Assembly (NCBI RefSeq): GCF_021234875.1
Contig: NZ_JAJQVM010000023.1
Location: forward strand, 1 to 64,000
Reading direction: 5' to 3'
Source of the DNA: Marinibactrum halimedae
GTDB lineage: Bacteria; Pseudomonadota; Gammaproteobacteria; Pseudomonadales; Cellvibrionaceae
DNA length: 64,000 nt
Positions 9,136 to 18,310 of the stretch are shown here, in pieces. The position numbers were made by a program, and so were the translations under genes. Within the stretch, counting starts at the first letter, position 1, and every line of letters starts with the position of its first letter. The notes beneath the pieces were generated by a model. The model did no database searches. It had not been told where the DNA came from and was given only the letters and a program-made list of their open reading frames with translations.

Positions 9136-9735
9136 TTAGGGCGTATCGCCTTTATTGGACGACGCTTTGTCTTTATCCCCTGTATTCGAAGGCGACAATT
9201 CAGGCCACGCTGCACGTAAATAAATCACCATCGACCACAGCGTTAATGATGCCGCAACGTATAACGTAATGTATCCCAGCCAAGTCATCCAATCACTCAC
9301 TCCTGGGCGGAACAGCAACAACACGATAATAGCGATCATTTGAAAAGTAGTTTTCACTTTTCCCACATTCGATACCGCAACACTGGCACGCTTACCCAGC
9401 TCTGCCATCCACTCACGTAAAGCTGAAATCACAATTTCACGACCAACAATCACTACTGCTGGTATGGCAAACCAAGGGCTGGCATGAACTTCAACCAATA
9501 ATACCAATGCCACCGCCACCATAAGCTTATCGGCCACTGGGTCTAAGAATGCACCAAAAGGTGTGGTTTGGTTGTATTTACGAGCAATGTAACCGTCTGC
9601 CCAATCGGTAATGGCAGCAACGGAAAAAATTAAGGCTGACAAAAACGCACTCCATGCAAAGGGAAGGTAAAACACGAGAATCAGAGCAGGTATTAAAACA
9701 ATTCGGAGTAGCGTTAATTGATTGGCTAAATTCAT
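9136..9735 (-). CDS. pgsA: CDP-diacylglycerol-glycerol-3-phosphate 3-phosphatidyltransferase
   Basis: Makes phosphatidylglycerol phosphate from CDP-diacylglycerol and glycerol-3-phosphate, the committed step to phosphatidylglycerol and cardiolipin, in the inner membrane. The CDP-alcohol phosphotransferase motif D-x2-DG-x2-AR-x8-G-x3-D-x3-D is complete ([11 protein letters not shown]... [10 protein letters not shown]). Several membrane helices are visible. I start at ATG 9735 ([11 protein letters not shown]), as in homologues; a longer frame begins at 9816 but overlaps uvrC. It sits downstream of uvrC in the usual gacA-uvrC-pgsA order. The Ser/Asp/Lys-rich tail is a species-specific extension. 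Confidence 0.95.
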   Translation of the reverse strand: MNLANQLTLLRIVLIPALILVFYLPFAWSAFLSALIFSVAAITDWADGYIARKYNQTTPFGAFLDPVADKLMVAVALVLLVEVHASPWFAIPAVVIVGREIVISALREWMAELGKRASVAVSNVGKVKTTFQMIAIIVLLLFRPGVSDWMTWLGYITLYVAASLTLWSMVIYLRAAWPELSPSNTGDKDKASSNKGDTP

Positions 9736-9805
9736 AAAACTCAATTCTTTACTTAGGTCTGAGAACGCGGCAAGGTTAACACGACACGATGGTATTCGTA
9801 CGAAT

Positions 9806-11665
9806 TCATTCACCATTGAGGTGGTGGTAAATATCTTCAGCCAGTGTCCGGCTGATTCCCTTTACGCGTTTTAAATCATCCACACTGGCGGCCTTCACGC
9901 CCTGCAGCCCCCCAAAATGACGCAGCAGTTCTTTCCGTCGTGCGTTGCCCACCCCAGGAATCGACTCTAACGTTGAGGTTTTGCGGGCTTTATCGCGTCG
10001 GTTTTTATGGCCCGTAATGGCAAACCGATGGGCTTCATCGCGGATAGATTGCAACAAGTGCAACGCAGGTGCCGTCGAATCCAACGTCATGGTTTTGGAC
10101 GTCTCATGGAGATATAAGGTCTCAAACCCGGCTTTTCGAGTCGTGCCTTTTGCTACCCCCAACAAGAAGACCCCGTGCACTCCCAGCTCGCTCAACACCT
10201 CTGCAGCTTCATTGACTTGACCTTTACCGCCATCAATTACCAAAATATCAGGCAGTATGCCCTCACCTTGCACAATGCGCGTGTAACGACGCGTGAGCGC
10301 TTGATGCATGGCGGCATAATCATCCCCAGGGGTTATATCATCAATGTTAAAACGACGATAATCAGACTTACGTGGCCCTTGTTCATCAAAAACTACACAC
10401 GATGCAACGGTTTTTTCACCACTGCTATGGCTAATATCAAAGCATTCCATGCGCTTAGGCAACTCCGATAACGCCAATACTTCCTGGAGCTGTTCATACT
10501 TGCGCTTAATAGTACTGCGCTGTGTATTATGTGTCGCAAGATTTTGCTCAGCCGAGCGCGTGGCCAATTCCAGCCATTTAGCACGCTGGCTGCGCACATT
10601 GGTACGAATCACGACTTTTTTCTGCTTACTTTCCAGCAGTGCCGCCTCTAGTACCTCGACACTTGGCAAGACCTGTTGCAGTACGATTTCAGAAGGAACG
10701 TCTCGCCCTTGGTTGGCCAAATAAAACTGCGCTAAGAACGATTGAACCACCTCTTCCACAGACTCCCCTAACGCATTTTTGGGAAAATAACTTTTACTGC
10801 CTAAAATTCTCCCCTCTCGAACAAACAACACATGCACACAAAGTTCGCCACCGGCTTCGGCGACACCCATCACATCGGCGGTGGCTACCCCGGTTTCAGC
10901 CACTTGCTCTGCCTGTAATCGGCTTAATGCGCTGATTTGATCTCGACATTCAGCGGCTTTCTCAAACGCCAAGTCTTGAGAAAACACGTCCATTTGGTGA
11001 GCCAATTCTTGGGTCAACTCTTGATTTTTACCTTGAAGAAACATCTGTGTATGACGCAAATCTTCGTCGTACTCTTCACGCTCAACGGCCTCCACACAAG
11101 GTGCTTTACATCGACCAATTTGATATTGCAGACAAGGGCGCGAGCGATTGCGATACACACTGTCTTCACACTGGCGAATTCGAAAGGTTTTTTGCAGAAA
11201 ATTCAGGCTCTCTCTGACTGCGGCCACATTGGGGTAAGGCCCAAAATAATGGCCGCGTTTTTTCTGTGGCCCACGATGCAAGGCAATGCGGGGAAATGCT
11301 TCATTGGATGAGACAAAAATGTAAGGGTAAGATTTATCGTCACGAAGCAAAATGTTATAGGGTGGCTTCTGACTTTTAATGAGGTTTTGCTCAAGCAATA
11401 AGGCTTCAAGCTCAGACTGCGTTGGCGTTACTTGAATATTTGCAATGCGCTTTACTAACGCTTGGGTTTTAGGGCTTAACCCCGTTTCACGGAAATAACT
11501 GGATAAACGATTGCGCAATTGCTTGGCTTTGCCCACATACAAAATCGCACCAGACCGATCGTACATCTGATACACACCAGGCACACGTGAGACTGATGCA
11601 AGAAATTGTCGATGATCAAAAACCGCATCCAATTCAGCGTGTTCGTTTTGGGTATCGGTAAGCAT
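9806..11665 (-). CDS. uvrC: Excinuclease ABC subunit C
   Basis: Makes both incisions around UvrAB-marked DNA lesions in nucleotide excision repair. The GIY-YIG nuclease for the 3' cut lies at residues about 25-105 ([20 protein letters not shown]), the UVR helix region near 210-245, the RNase H-like 5' nuclease core in the C-terminal half ([32 protein letters not shown]), and tandem helix-hairpin-helix motifs at the end ([13 protein letters not shown]). The 619-aa length is normal. It lies 27 bp downstream of gacA and is probably cotranscribed. Confidence 0.97.
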   Translation of the reverse strand: MLTDTQNEHAELDAVFDHRQFLASVSRVPGVYQMYDRSGAILYVGKAKQLRNRLSSYFRETGLSPKTQALVKRIANIQVTPTQSELEALLLEQNLIKSQKPPYNILLRDDKSYPYIFVSSNEAFPRIALHRGPQKKRGHYFGPYPNVAAVRESLNFLQKTFRIRQCEDSVYRNRSRPCLQYQIGRCKAPCVEAVEREEYDEDLRHTQMFLQGKNQELTQELAHQMDVFSQDLAFEKAAECRDQISALSRLQAEQVAETGVATADVMGVAEAGGELCVHVLFVREGRILGSKSYFPKNALGESVEEVVQSFLAQFYLANQGRDVPSEIVLQQVLPSVEVLEAALLESKQKKVVIRTNVRSQRAKWLELATRSAEQNLATHNTQRSTIKRKYEQLQEVLALSELPKRMECFDISHSSGEKTVASCVVFDEQGPRKSDYRRFNIDDITPGDDYAAMHQALTRRYTRIVQGEGILPDILVIDGGKGQVNEAAEVLSELGVHGVFLLGVAKGTTRKAGFETLYLHETSKTMTLDSTAPALHLLQSIRDEAHRFAITGHKNRRDKARKTSTLESIPGVGNARRKELLRHFGGLQGVKAASVDDLKRVKGISRTLAEDIYHHLNGE

Positions 11666-11692
11666 GACACTGCCTTTCCTAATTGACAGCGC

Positions 11693-12340
11693 CTAGTCAT
11701 CCACTTCTACGTTCAAAACGCCATGCTTCACCGCCAGCAGGGCCAATTCAACGTCACTATTAATGCTGAGCTTGTCAAAAATACGATAACGGTAGCTGTT
11801 GACCGTTTTCGGGCTAACATTAAATGTGTTGGCGATTTCCTGAGCTTTACGGCCATTCGCGATCATTAATGCCGTTTGCAGCTCGCGTTCTGAAAGTTTT
11901 TCAAAGGGGGTTCTGGAGTCGTCCACAAAGTTTTTCATGGCCATCTGTTGAGCAATAGAATTACTCATATAATGGCGACCGTTATAGACCATTTTAATGG
12001 CCTCAACCATTTCTGTTAAACCGGTACCTTTGGTCAAATACCCCATGGCACCCGCTTGCATCAACTTGGTTGGAAAAATATTGTCATCCAATGCCGTCAG
12101 AGCGATGACCTTGAGCCCTTCGTGAGCCACCAATAACTTTTTGGTGGCTTCCAAACCACCAATACCCGGCATTTTCACATCCATTAGCACCACATCCGGT
12201 GTCAATTGGCGCACCTTGGATAATGACTCTTCGCCACTTTCAGCCTCACCAACGATATCAAATTCATCGATGTCAGCCAGCATACGTACAATCCCCATAC
12301 GTACAATGTCATGGTCATCTACTACTAATATTCTGATCAC
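11693..12340 (-). CDS. gacA: GacA/UvrY-type response regulator
   Basis: NarL-type response regulator of 215 aa, partner of a GacS/BarA sensor kinase in the Gac/Rsm cascade, where it activates small RNAs that sequester CsrA/RsmA. The receiver domain shows the acidic pair DD (8-9), the phospho-Asp in VVLMDVKMPG and the conserved Thr/Lys (TALDD, TKG). The LuxR-type helix-turn-helix is LSERELQTALMIANGRKAQEIANTFNVSPKTVNSYRYRIFDKL, given here only as landmarks near 148-190. Linkage to uvrC is the classical arrangement. No kinase gene is in the window. Confidence 0.93.
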   Translation of the reverse strand: MIRILVVDDHDIVRMGIVRMLADIDEFDIVGEAESGEESLSKVRQLTPDVVLMDVKMPGIGGLEATKKLLVAHEGLKVIALTALDDNIFPTKLMQAGAMGYLTKGTGLTEMVEAIKMVYNGRHYMSNSIAQQMAMKNFVDDSRTPFEKLSERELQTALMIANGRKAQEIANTFNVSPKTVNSYRYRIFDKLSINSDVELALLAVKHGVLNVEVDD

Positions 12341-12657
12341 TCAGTAAACCTCAAAGCGAAATTTCGGTCTTCGCATCTGCACATTAGAACCTTCATTCGA
12401 TACTGGCGACTCGGTACTGACGCATTATCACTTCCTGACCCGCATACTGTCTGCACGCAGTCTCAGCCTTGAGATGTGAAAGAACCCTGAAGAAGTGAGG
12501 CACTTAGGCCCAGATAAATACGGCACTTAACAACAGCACCCGATTAATGAATGGTAAAACGCAGGTGAATTATCTACGGTCATTTTTTCATTAGCGACTA
12601 TGCAAATCATAGAACATTGCCACGACGATATCACCCTTAACATTGGCTAAACCACAG
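12341..12657. other. Intergenic region, gacA promoter side
   Basis: 317 bp between the gacA start and the end of the alkB-like gene, both on the minus strand. It should hold the gacA promoter. No gene, tRNA or strong hairpin was seen. Confidence 0.5.
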
Positions 12658-13353
12658 TTATTTTTCATTATTCACGATATTGCGAAAGGTTAAGTTTATC
12701 CGACCACCGATTATGCGTTTAGTTTTAGGTATTTGATGCTGCCAATGAGTCTGTGTCTTTCCGAGCATCAATAGGAGAGACCCAGAGGCTAAGTCCAACG
12801 CGACTGTTTCGATCTCTCGCTTTGTTTTGTGTCGCAATTGAAAGCGTCGAGTCTCACCCAAACTGACAGATGCAATGACCGGATTTTCCCCCAATTCAGG
12901 CTCATCATCACTGTGCCACGACACACTATCCTGACCTGATCGATACCAATTCGCCAAAACACTGTTAAAGCGGCACCCAGTTGTCGATAACAATTGTTCC
13001 CGTAACACTCGCAATTCTGATGTCCAAGTATTTAACGGTAAACGCACACCAGAATAACCGTAATTCGCCCCTAGATCACCATACCAAGCATTGAGCCTCG
13101 GAATCGTGACATATTGCCCCATCATGCGAATTTGGCTTTGTTGCCACGCCAATCGGCTAAAAACCCGATATAAATCGGTGGATTCAGAGGCCGACAACCA
13201 ATCTGGACAATACACTAACTCTCCATCCGTCAGCTCAATTTTCTGGCAGGAATCAGACAGGCTATCGAAAGGGCTTTCAGAAGGACTTTTAGAAGGACTA
13301 CCGGAAGGATAATTAGGAGAATTGTCAGAAAATAAGTCTATCTGCATACACAT
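12658..13353 (-). CDS. AlkB-like 2-oxoglutarate/Fe(II) dioxygenase
   Basis: Predicted to repair alkylated bases in nucleic acid by oxidative demethylation. The iron ligands appear as WHSDDEPELG (HxD) and the distal His in HWQHQIP, and the 2-oxoglutarate arginine lies in RIIGGRINLTFR. NxNxYxxGxxxxxxHxDxE-type spacing is kept (SVLANWYRSGQDSVSWHSDDE). The 231 aa include an odd N-terminal run rich in Ser and Pro, encoded by 12-bp tandem repeats, that homologues lack. The gene begins one base before the murB stop region ends (murB ends at 13354), so it is the last gene of the murB operon. Confidence 0.88.
   Translation of the reverse strand: MCMQIDLFSDNSPNYPSGSPSKSPSESPFDSLSDSCQKIELTDGELVYCPDWLSASESTDLYRVFSRLAWQQSQIRMMGQYVTIPRLNAWYGDLGANYGYSGVRLPLNTWTSELRVLREQLLSTTGCRFNSVLANWYRSGQDSVSWHSDDEPELGENPVIASVSLGETRRFQLRHKTKREIETVALDLASGSLLLMLGKTQTHWQHQIPKTKRIIGGRINLTFRNIVNNEK
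13269..13328 (-). repeat. 12-bp tandem repeat inside the alkB-like gene
   Basis: Five 12-bp units, each four codons, such as AAGGACTTTTAG and AAGGACTACCGG on the plus strand, encode the repeated S/P-rich tetrapeptides of the N-terminus. The unit length is a multiple of three, so the frame is kept. Confidence 0.7.
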
Positions 13354-14436
13354 TCACTCTTGAGGGTATACCTGAGGCTCTATCTCTAATGTCACACCGA
13401 ATTTATCTCGAATATCGTTCTTAATCTCTTCTGCTAGCGAAAGAATATCGTCTGCAGACCCGGCCTCGTGATTCACCAACACTAACGCTTGCTTATCATG
13501 AACCATTACCCGCCCCGAAACTCGCCCTTTCCAACCTGCCTGATCAATTAGCCAGCCAGCCGCAAGTTTTACCTGTCCTGCTTCCTGGGGGTAGCTGACC
13601 ATACTTGGGAAACGTTCATGCAATGCTTGCCAACATGCCTCGTCGATCACTGGGTTTTTAAAGAAACTGCCCACATTGGGTTTTTTGGCAGGGTCTGGCA
13701 ACTTATGACTTCGAATATCACAGACGGCCTTTCTTACCTGCTCAGGCGTTACCCTGTGAATCGAATGGTCATCCAAATACTGGTTCAAGGGAGCGTAACG
13801 GGTATTGCACTGAGCGAACTCCGCCCCAGTCAACCTGAACGTTACGGATGTGATGATAAATTGGCCTTTTAATGCCTCTTTAAACACACTGTGCCGATAA
13901 CCAAAACCGCACTCTTCTTTTGAAAAACGCACCACTTGACCATCAGAAATACGAACGGCTTCCAGTGCATGGAAAACCTGATCAAGCTCGACGCCATAGG
14001 CACCAATATTCTGAATAGGCGCCGCGCCCACAGTTCCTGGGATAAGAGAGAGATTTTCCAGTCCACTCCACCCCGCCTTTACGGTTTGAGAGACCAAATC
14101 ATCCCACACCACACCCGCACCCGCTTTCACCAGCATCTGCCTCGAGTCAACATCAGCATCGTCAATCGGTAGGTAGTCAATACCACCAATGCGCATCAGT
14201 AACGCCACACCGGGAAAAACAGGTTTTAAAATAACATTGCTCCCCCCACCCAATACCAATAAAGGTTGGTGACGAACCTCTGGGAGAAGTGATTGCAATC
14301 CCTCAACAGTATCAACGAAAAAAGTGTTCCAGGTTGAACAGGGTACACGAAGCGTATTGGCTGCCAGTAAATCCAATGGGCCTACGACAATACCATTGAT
14401 GTGCGATACGATTTTACTCTGCGGACTTAGCATCAA
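13354..14436 (-). CDS. murB: UDP-N-acetylenolpyruvoylglucosamine reductase
   Basis: NADPH- and FAD-dependent reductase making UDP-N-acetylmuramic acid, the second committed step of peptidoglycan synthesis. The N-terminal FAD-binding segment carries LVLGGGSNVI (about residues 60-69) and NLSLIPGTVGAAPIQNIGAYGVE (spanning about 128-150), with the catalytic serine region VGSFFKNPV further on. The 360-aa length fits the E. coli-type (type I) enzyme with its extra loop. The start is one of two adjacent ATG codons. It is downstream of the phosphatase gene by 17 bp. Confidence 0.96.
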   Translation of the reverse strand: MMLSPQSKIVSHINGIVVGPLDLLAANTLRVPCSTWNTFFVDTVEGLQSLLPEVRHQPLLVLGGGSNVILKPVFPGVALLMRIGGIDYLPIDDADVDSRQMLVKAGAGVVWDDLVSQTVKAGWSGLENLSLIPGTVGAAPIQNIGAYGVELDQVFHALEAVRISDGQVVRFSKEECGFGYRHSVFKEALKGQFIITSVTFRLTGAEFAQCNTRYAPLNQYLDDHSIHRVTPEQVRKAVCDIRSHKLPDPAKKPNVGSFFKNPVIDEACWQALHERFPSMVSYPQEAGQVKLAAGWLIDQAGWKGRVSGRVMVHDKQALVLVNHEAGSADDILSLAEEIKNDIRDKFGVTLEIEPQVYPQE

Positions 14437-14453
14437 AAGAATCGATTCCTTAT

Positions 14454-14936
14454 TTACAGCACATGCTCTCGCTCAATGGCTTGAAGCAAACCTTCACTGG
14501 CTTGCTCAATAAGGTCTAAGACCAACACAAACCCGGCATCCCCACCGTAGTATGGGTCAGGCACTTCGCGGTGAGACGTCTCTTTCGCAAAATCCAAAAA
14601 TAATCCCAAATGCCCATGAAACGAGGTTTCTGAAGCCAACGCACGTAAGTTTGACAAGTTGTCATTGTCCATCGCCAAGATGTAGTCAAACTCAGAAAAA
14701 TCTTTCAACGACACTTGTCGAGCTGTAATCGATGATAAAGAGTAACCCCTCTGACTAGCCGCTTCTTGCGCTCTAGGGTCGGGGGATGCGCCTATATGCC
14801 AGCCTCCCGTACCGGCCGAATCGATGTTGATCCAGTGAGACTTACCGGCTTTTTCAACGTAGTGTCGAAATACACCTTCGGCAGTCGGTGAACGACAAAT
14901 ATTACCTAAGCAAACAAATAAAACCTTTATGCTCAT
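14454..14936 (-). CDS. Low-molecular-weight protein tyrosine phosphatase
   Basis: Cysteine-dependent phosphatase of 160 aa. The P-loop [13 protein letters not shown] (C-x5-R-S) lies at residues 8-20 and the general-acid motif DPYYGG is near 122. In Pseudomonas-type genomes this gene occupies the same place between kdsB and murB. Its target is unknown; Wzb-like enzymes act on exopolysaccharide kinases, but no wzc or capsule gene is adjacent. Its start overlaps the kdsB stop by 4 bp. Confidence 0.93.
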   Translation of the reverse strand: MSIKVLFVCLGNICRSPTAEGVFRHYVEKAGKSHWINIDSAGTGGWHIGASPDPRAQEAASQRGYSLSSITARQVSLKDFSEFDYILAMDNDNLSNLRALASETSFHGHLGLFLDFAKETSHREVPDPYYGGDAGFVLVLDLIEQASEGLLQAIEREHVL

Positions 14937-15736
14937 TTTTCCCCCAGTAATTGCCGTAAGCGTTCAAGATCCTCCGGCGTATCCACTCCACCTGGCACCT
15001 CTTCACAGGCCGGCGCTACATGAATAGATTCACCATTCGCCAATACACGCAGTTGTTCTAATTTTTCTGTGGTCTCCAAAGCCGCTTGCGGCCATTGCAC
15101 AAAGCGGTTTAATAATGCTACTCGGTATGCATAAATACCAATATGGCGCGAAGCAGAAACCCCTTCGGGCATTTCCGATATGACACGGTTATTGGTGTTA
15201 AAGGGCAATGAGACCTCTGATGCAAAATCCTCCCTCGGCCAAGGAATGGGAGCTCGGCTGAAATAGCATGCAAGCCCTGAAGCATTAGAAACCACTTTGA
15301 CCACATTTGGGTCCAGAAATGATGCTAACTCGGTGATGGGTTCCGATAATGTTGCTACGGATGCTTCCGGGGTCTTAGCAAGATTCACCGCCACTTGACG
15401 AATCACCTCCGGAGGAATCAAAGGCTCATCCCCCTGAACATTCACCACAATCGACTCTTCAGTGAGCGACAGGCGGCTCACCACTTCTTGCAGCCGATCC
15501 GTACCGGATTCATGCTCAGGTGAGGTCATACACACCTCGCCCCCAAAAGACTCAACCACACTTTTGATTCGCTCATCATCTGTGGCCACCACCAAGCGCT
15601 TGGCTCCAGATTCTACCGCACGCTCATAGACACGCTGAATCATTGGTTTGCCTGCAATATCACACAAAGGTTTGCCCGGCAGACGAGTAGAAGCGTATCT
15701 GGCAGGGATAACGACGTAAAATTCAGGCGTATTCAC
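14933..15736 (-). CDS. kdsB: 3-deoxy-manno-octulosonate cytidylyltransferase
   Basis: Activates Kdo with CTP to give CMP-Kdo for the lipopolysaccharide inner core. The nucleotide-binding start [15 protein letters not shown] is at residues about 10-24, with [11 protein letters not shown] near 100 and the terminal [12 protein letters not shown] motif. At 267 aa it is slightly longer than E. coli KdsB. It is coupled to the phosphatase gene downstream. The small Trm112/YcaR gene often found between lpxK and kdsB is missing: only 71 bp separates them. Confidence 0.97.
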   Translation of the reverse strand: MNTPEFYVVIPARYASTRLPGKPLCDIAGKPMIQRVYERAVESGAKRLVVATDDERIKSVVESFGGEVCMTSPEHESGTDRLQEVVSRLSLTEESIVVNVQGDEPLIPPEVIRQVAVNLAKTPEASVATLSEPITELASFLDPNVVKVVSNASGLACYFSRAPIPWPREDFASEVSLPFNTNNRVISEMPEGVSASRHIGIYAYRVALLNRFVQWPQAALETTEKLEQLRVLANGESIHVAPACEEVPGGVDTPEDLERLRQLLGEK

Positions 15737-15741
15737 TTTCT

Positions 15742-15801
15742 GATTACCTTGTTGATTTATTAATTAGTTTGCTGGCTTATTAACTAAATTATTGGCTTTT
15801 T
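15742..15801. repeat. Degenerate 20-bp repeats between lpxK and kdsB
   Basis: Three loosely matching 20-bp units (15742-15761, 15762-15781, 15782-15801), each with a TTG/TGG...CTTATT-like end, fill the gap just after the lpxK stop. Confidence 0.5.
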
Positions 15802-15807
15802 AAACAG

Positions 15808-16875
15808 TTATACGAGCTTGTCTTTCTTAATACGGTCAATTTTTTCAATAAACTGATCATAAAACCCAGTGGACAAGCGAGGCCCAACCACCACACTCCA
15901 CCACTGAGAAGCATCCAATAATGGTGACTTTTCAATTAAGGATTGGCATTTCACAGCATCTTTACTGGTCATCAGTAAGGGTTGCCCAGAATATGCCTCA
16001 AGGTCACTGAATGTGAAAGAGTGATGATCAGGAAAAGTGCTCAGTGGGATTGACTCAGAAATCGAAGGGATAGAGCGCAGCGTATTGGCAAAGCGATTAG
16101 GGTTACCGATTCCTGTAATGGCATTCGCATCTTGTGTAAATTGAATCGAATCAAGGGGCATTTCTTCTCCCGTGGCAACCTGCTTGAAACAAGTAGGGAG
16201 GATCTCCATGGTCGCCGATACGAGTGAAGAGTTCATGTCGTTCACAAGGTTCGCCACCTGGGTATTCATCGCCCCATTGGAAATAATGTAATCCACTGTT
16301 TCACACCGACTTATACTCTCACGCAACGGGCCTACGGGCAGGAGCCGACCATTACCGAACCCCCTTGCCCCATCGACGACAACAATCTCCACATCACGAG
16401 GCAAACGATAGTGCTGTAAACCATCATCCGATAAAATAATCGTACACCCCAATTCCACTAAGAAGTTTGCCCCTCGATAACGCTCCACATCCACTACCAC
16501 CGGGCAACCTGTGGTATCGGCTAATAACTTGGGTTCATCTCCACACTCTGACACCGATGTTGAAGACAGAACACGTAAAGGCTCGCTACTGCGCGCACCA
16601 CCATAACCTCGACTGACAATTCCAGGATTCCAGCCTCGTTGACGTAACTCAAGAGAAAGCGCTTGAAGCAGCGGGGTTTTCCCCGTTCCACCCACCGTAA
16701 TATTGCCAACAACAACGACAGGAACGGGTAACGGCGAATTCACTTTCTGATCTTTCTCTTTTCGACGAAAAGACATATACCGGAATAAAACTTCGAGCGG
16801 CGTTAGGTAGGCTGTCCAGGAGGGCCTTGTATCATACCAAGCATTATTTAGAGCAGTTTCAAGCCAGTGTTTCAA
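15808..16875 (-). CDS. lpxK: Tetraacyldisaccharide 4'-kinase
   Basis: Inner-membrane kinase that phosphorylates the 4' position of the lipid A precursor. The Walker A segment GNITVGGTGKTPLL lies near residues 56-69, followed by SRGYGG; the ILSDDGLQHYRL acidic motif and DGARGFGNGRLLPVGPLRE follow. The 355 aa are normal. The N-terminal helix region is expected to anchor it in the membrane. In many gammaproteobacteria msbA precedes lpxK; here the gene upstream is exbD, as in Pseudomonas. Confidence 0.96.
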   Translation of the reverse strand: MKHWLETALNNAWYDTRPSWTAYLTPLEVLFRYMSFRRKEKDQKVNSPLPVPVVVVGNITVGGTGKTPLLQALSLELRQRGWNPGIVSRGYGGARSSEPLRVLSSTSVSECGDEPKLLADTTGCPVVVDVERYRGANFLVELGCTIILSDDGLQHYRLPRDVEIVVVDGARGFGNGRLLPVGPLRESISRCETVDYIISNGAMNTQVANLVNDMNSSLVSATMEILPTCFKQVATGEEMPLDSIQFTQDANAITGIGNPNRFANTLRSIPSISESIPLSTFPDHHSFTFSDLEAYSGQPLLMTSKDAVKCQSLIEKSPLLDASQWWSVVVGPRLSTGFYDQFIEKIDRIKKDKLV

Positions 16876-16964
16876 GATAATAGCTGTCCTTTAGAGACGA
16901 CATACCCATTGCTCAGCGATATCGATACATCAAAGCGGGTAATGAAATTCAACGTTATTCACAT

Positions 16965-16988
16965 TAAAAAAGCCAACCATCACTGGCT
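16965..16988 (-). terminator. Possible terminator after exbD
   Basis: On the minus strand AGCCA and TGGCT pair around an 8-base loop and are followed by six T. The stem is only 5 bp, so it may be partial or an attenuator between exbD and lpxK. Confidence 0.45.
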
Positions 16989-17036
16989 GACTTTCAAAAG
17001 TAAACGAAGGTGTAGAGTGCCTCAAGCGTCTGTAGC

Positions 17037-17465
17037 TTAACCCTCACCTTGATGAGCAGGTCTTTTGGTGGTGATACTCAAGTTCACAAAACCCAATTGC
17101 CCAGCCGCATCCATCGCCGTAACAACCGCCTGATGCGGCGTTTTGGCATCGGCAGTAATAATCAGAGGACGTTGACTATTTCCTTCTGAAGATTCATTCA
17201 GCGCCTTCATTAAGGTATCGATTCTTTTATTAACCAAACTGTTACCATCCACCGAAAAACTGCCATCGACACCGATAAGAATTTCAATCATTTCTGGCTG
17301 ATCTTGCGATGGATTTGCCACCGCTTCGGGTAGATCAACGTTTAAATGAGTTTCTTTGGTAAAGGTGGTGGAGACCATGAAAAAAATAAGCAGTAGAAAT
17401 ACGACATCAATTAGTGGCGTTAAATTGATACCGTCCTCTCCGCGATGTTGACGACGAAATTTCAC
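17037..17465 (-). CDS. exbD: ExbD/TolR-family biopolymer transporter
   Basis: Inner-membrane component of a proton-driven motor, working with ExbB. A single membrane helix lies near residues 16-36 (NLTPLIDVVFLLLIFFMV), with the essential aspartate in PLIDVVF, followed by a periplasmic domain. The 142 aa are typical. It is 18 bp downstream of exbB. The motor could energise TonB receptors or another envelope process; no tonB is nearby, and in this conserved position next to comEC and lpxK its actual partner is unclear. Confidence 0.93.
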   Translation of the reverse strand: MKFRRQHRGEDGINLTPLIDVVFLLLIFFMVSTTFTKETHLNVDLPEAVANPSQDQPEMIEILIGVDGSFSVDGNSLVNKRIDTLMKALNESSEGNSQRPLIITADAKTPHQAVVTAMDAAGQLGFVNLSITTKRPAHQGEG

Positions 17466-17483
17466 AAATAAACCTCCAGGCGA

Positions 17484-18110
17484 TTATGCCGCTTTCATAT
17501 CGACCCGGCGATCACCGTGGAGCGCATCAACTAATTTTACCGCTTCTTGCTCCATGCCAACGACTAAGGAATCCACTCGACGCTGGAAGAAACGATGAGA
17601 CATCATCGCAGGAATCGCCACACATAACCCTGCGGCGGTAGTGATTAACGCTTCAGAAATGCCACCAGCCAATGCACCTGCATTACCCGTACCTTGCATC
17701 ATAATAGCGGTGAAAACATCGATCATACCGATCACGGTACCCAGTAAACCAAGAAGCGGAGCAATAGCAGCGATGGTGCCGAGCGTAGTGATATAACGCT
17801 CTAAATTGTGAATGACCTGATTTGCCGCTTCTTCAATACTGTCTTTCATCACATCTCGCCCTTGGCGAGAATTGGAAAGCCCTGCTGCCAAAATTTGTCC
17901 CAGAGCAGAACCTTGCTTAATCTCTTTGATGCGCTTGGCATCCATCTGATTGTTTTTAAGGCTTCCCCAGACATCACCCACCAAATGTTTCGGTGCGATC
18001 TTTTCAGGTTTTAACGTCCAAAAACGCTCTAAGGAAATCGCCAACACGGCCATAGAACACAATATGATCGGCAACATCAACCAGCCACCGGCTGCGATAA
18101 TTTCAAACAC
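17484..18110 (-). CDS. exbB: ExbB/TolQ-family proton channel protein
   Basis: Proton-channel subunit of the ExbBD motor. Three membrane segments are visible: an N-terminal one (WLMLPIILCSMAVLAIS) and two in the C-terminal half (TLGTIAAIAPLLGLLGTVIG and ALITTAAGLCVAIPAMM), with the conserved GTVxGM and TTAxG residues that line the channel. The 208-aa length is normal. It is first in an exbB-exbD pair, after a 200-bp gap from the end of comEC that shows no gene. Confidence 0.94.
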   Translation of the reverse strand: MFEIIAAGGWLMLPIILCSMAVLAISLERFWTLKPEKIAPKHLVGDVWGSLKNNQMDAKRIKEIKQGSALGQILAAGLSNSRQGRDVMKDSIEEAANQVIHNLERYITTLGTIAAIAPLLGLLGTVIGMIDVFTAIMMQGTGNAGALAGGISEALITTAAGLCVAIPAMMSHRFFQRRVDSLVVGMEQEAVKLVDALHGDRRVDMKAA

Positions 18111-18310
18111 GAACTACTCCCGCTCACTTACGATGATTGTATTACACTGAAGAATCTAGACGCCCAACGCCGAAAAATCGACTCCTATAACGCCTAGCAC
18201 CGCGTGACTGTAGCACATGGTGTGAATCGCTAACACATGGATTTTATTGGATTTTTGCAGACAGGCGCACACGATACCAGACCAATCTCCCTTTGCGACT
18301 CATCACTCAT

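Noticed and set aside
9736-9816. Longer pgsA with a start at 9816
   Set aside because: The extra 27 residues do not match the family and would overlap uvrC.
12341-12657. Possible tRNA or small RNA gene upstream of gacA
   Set aside because: No cloverleaf, strong hairpin or terminator was found.
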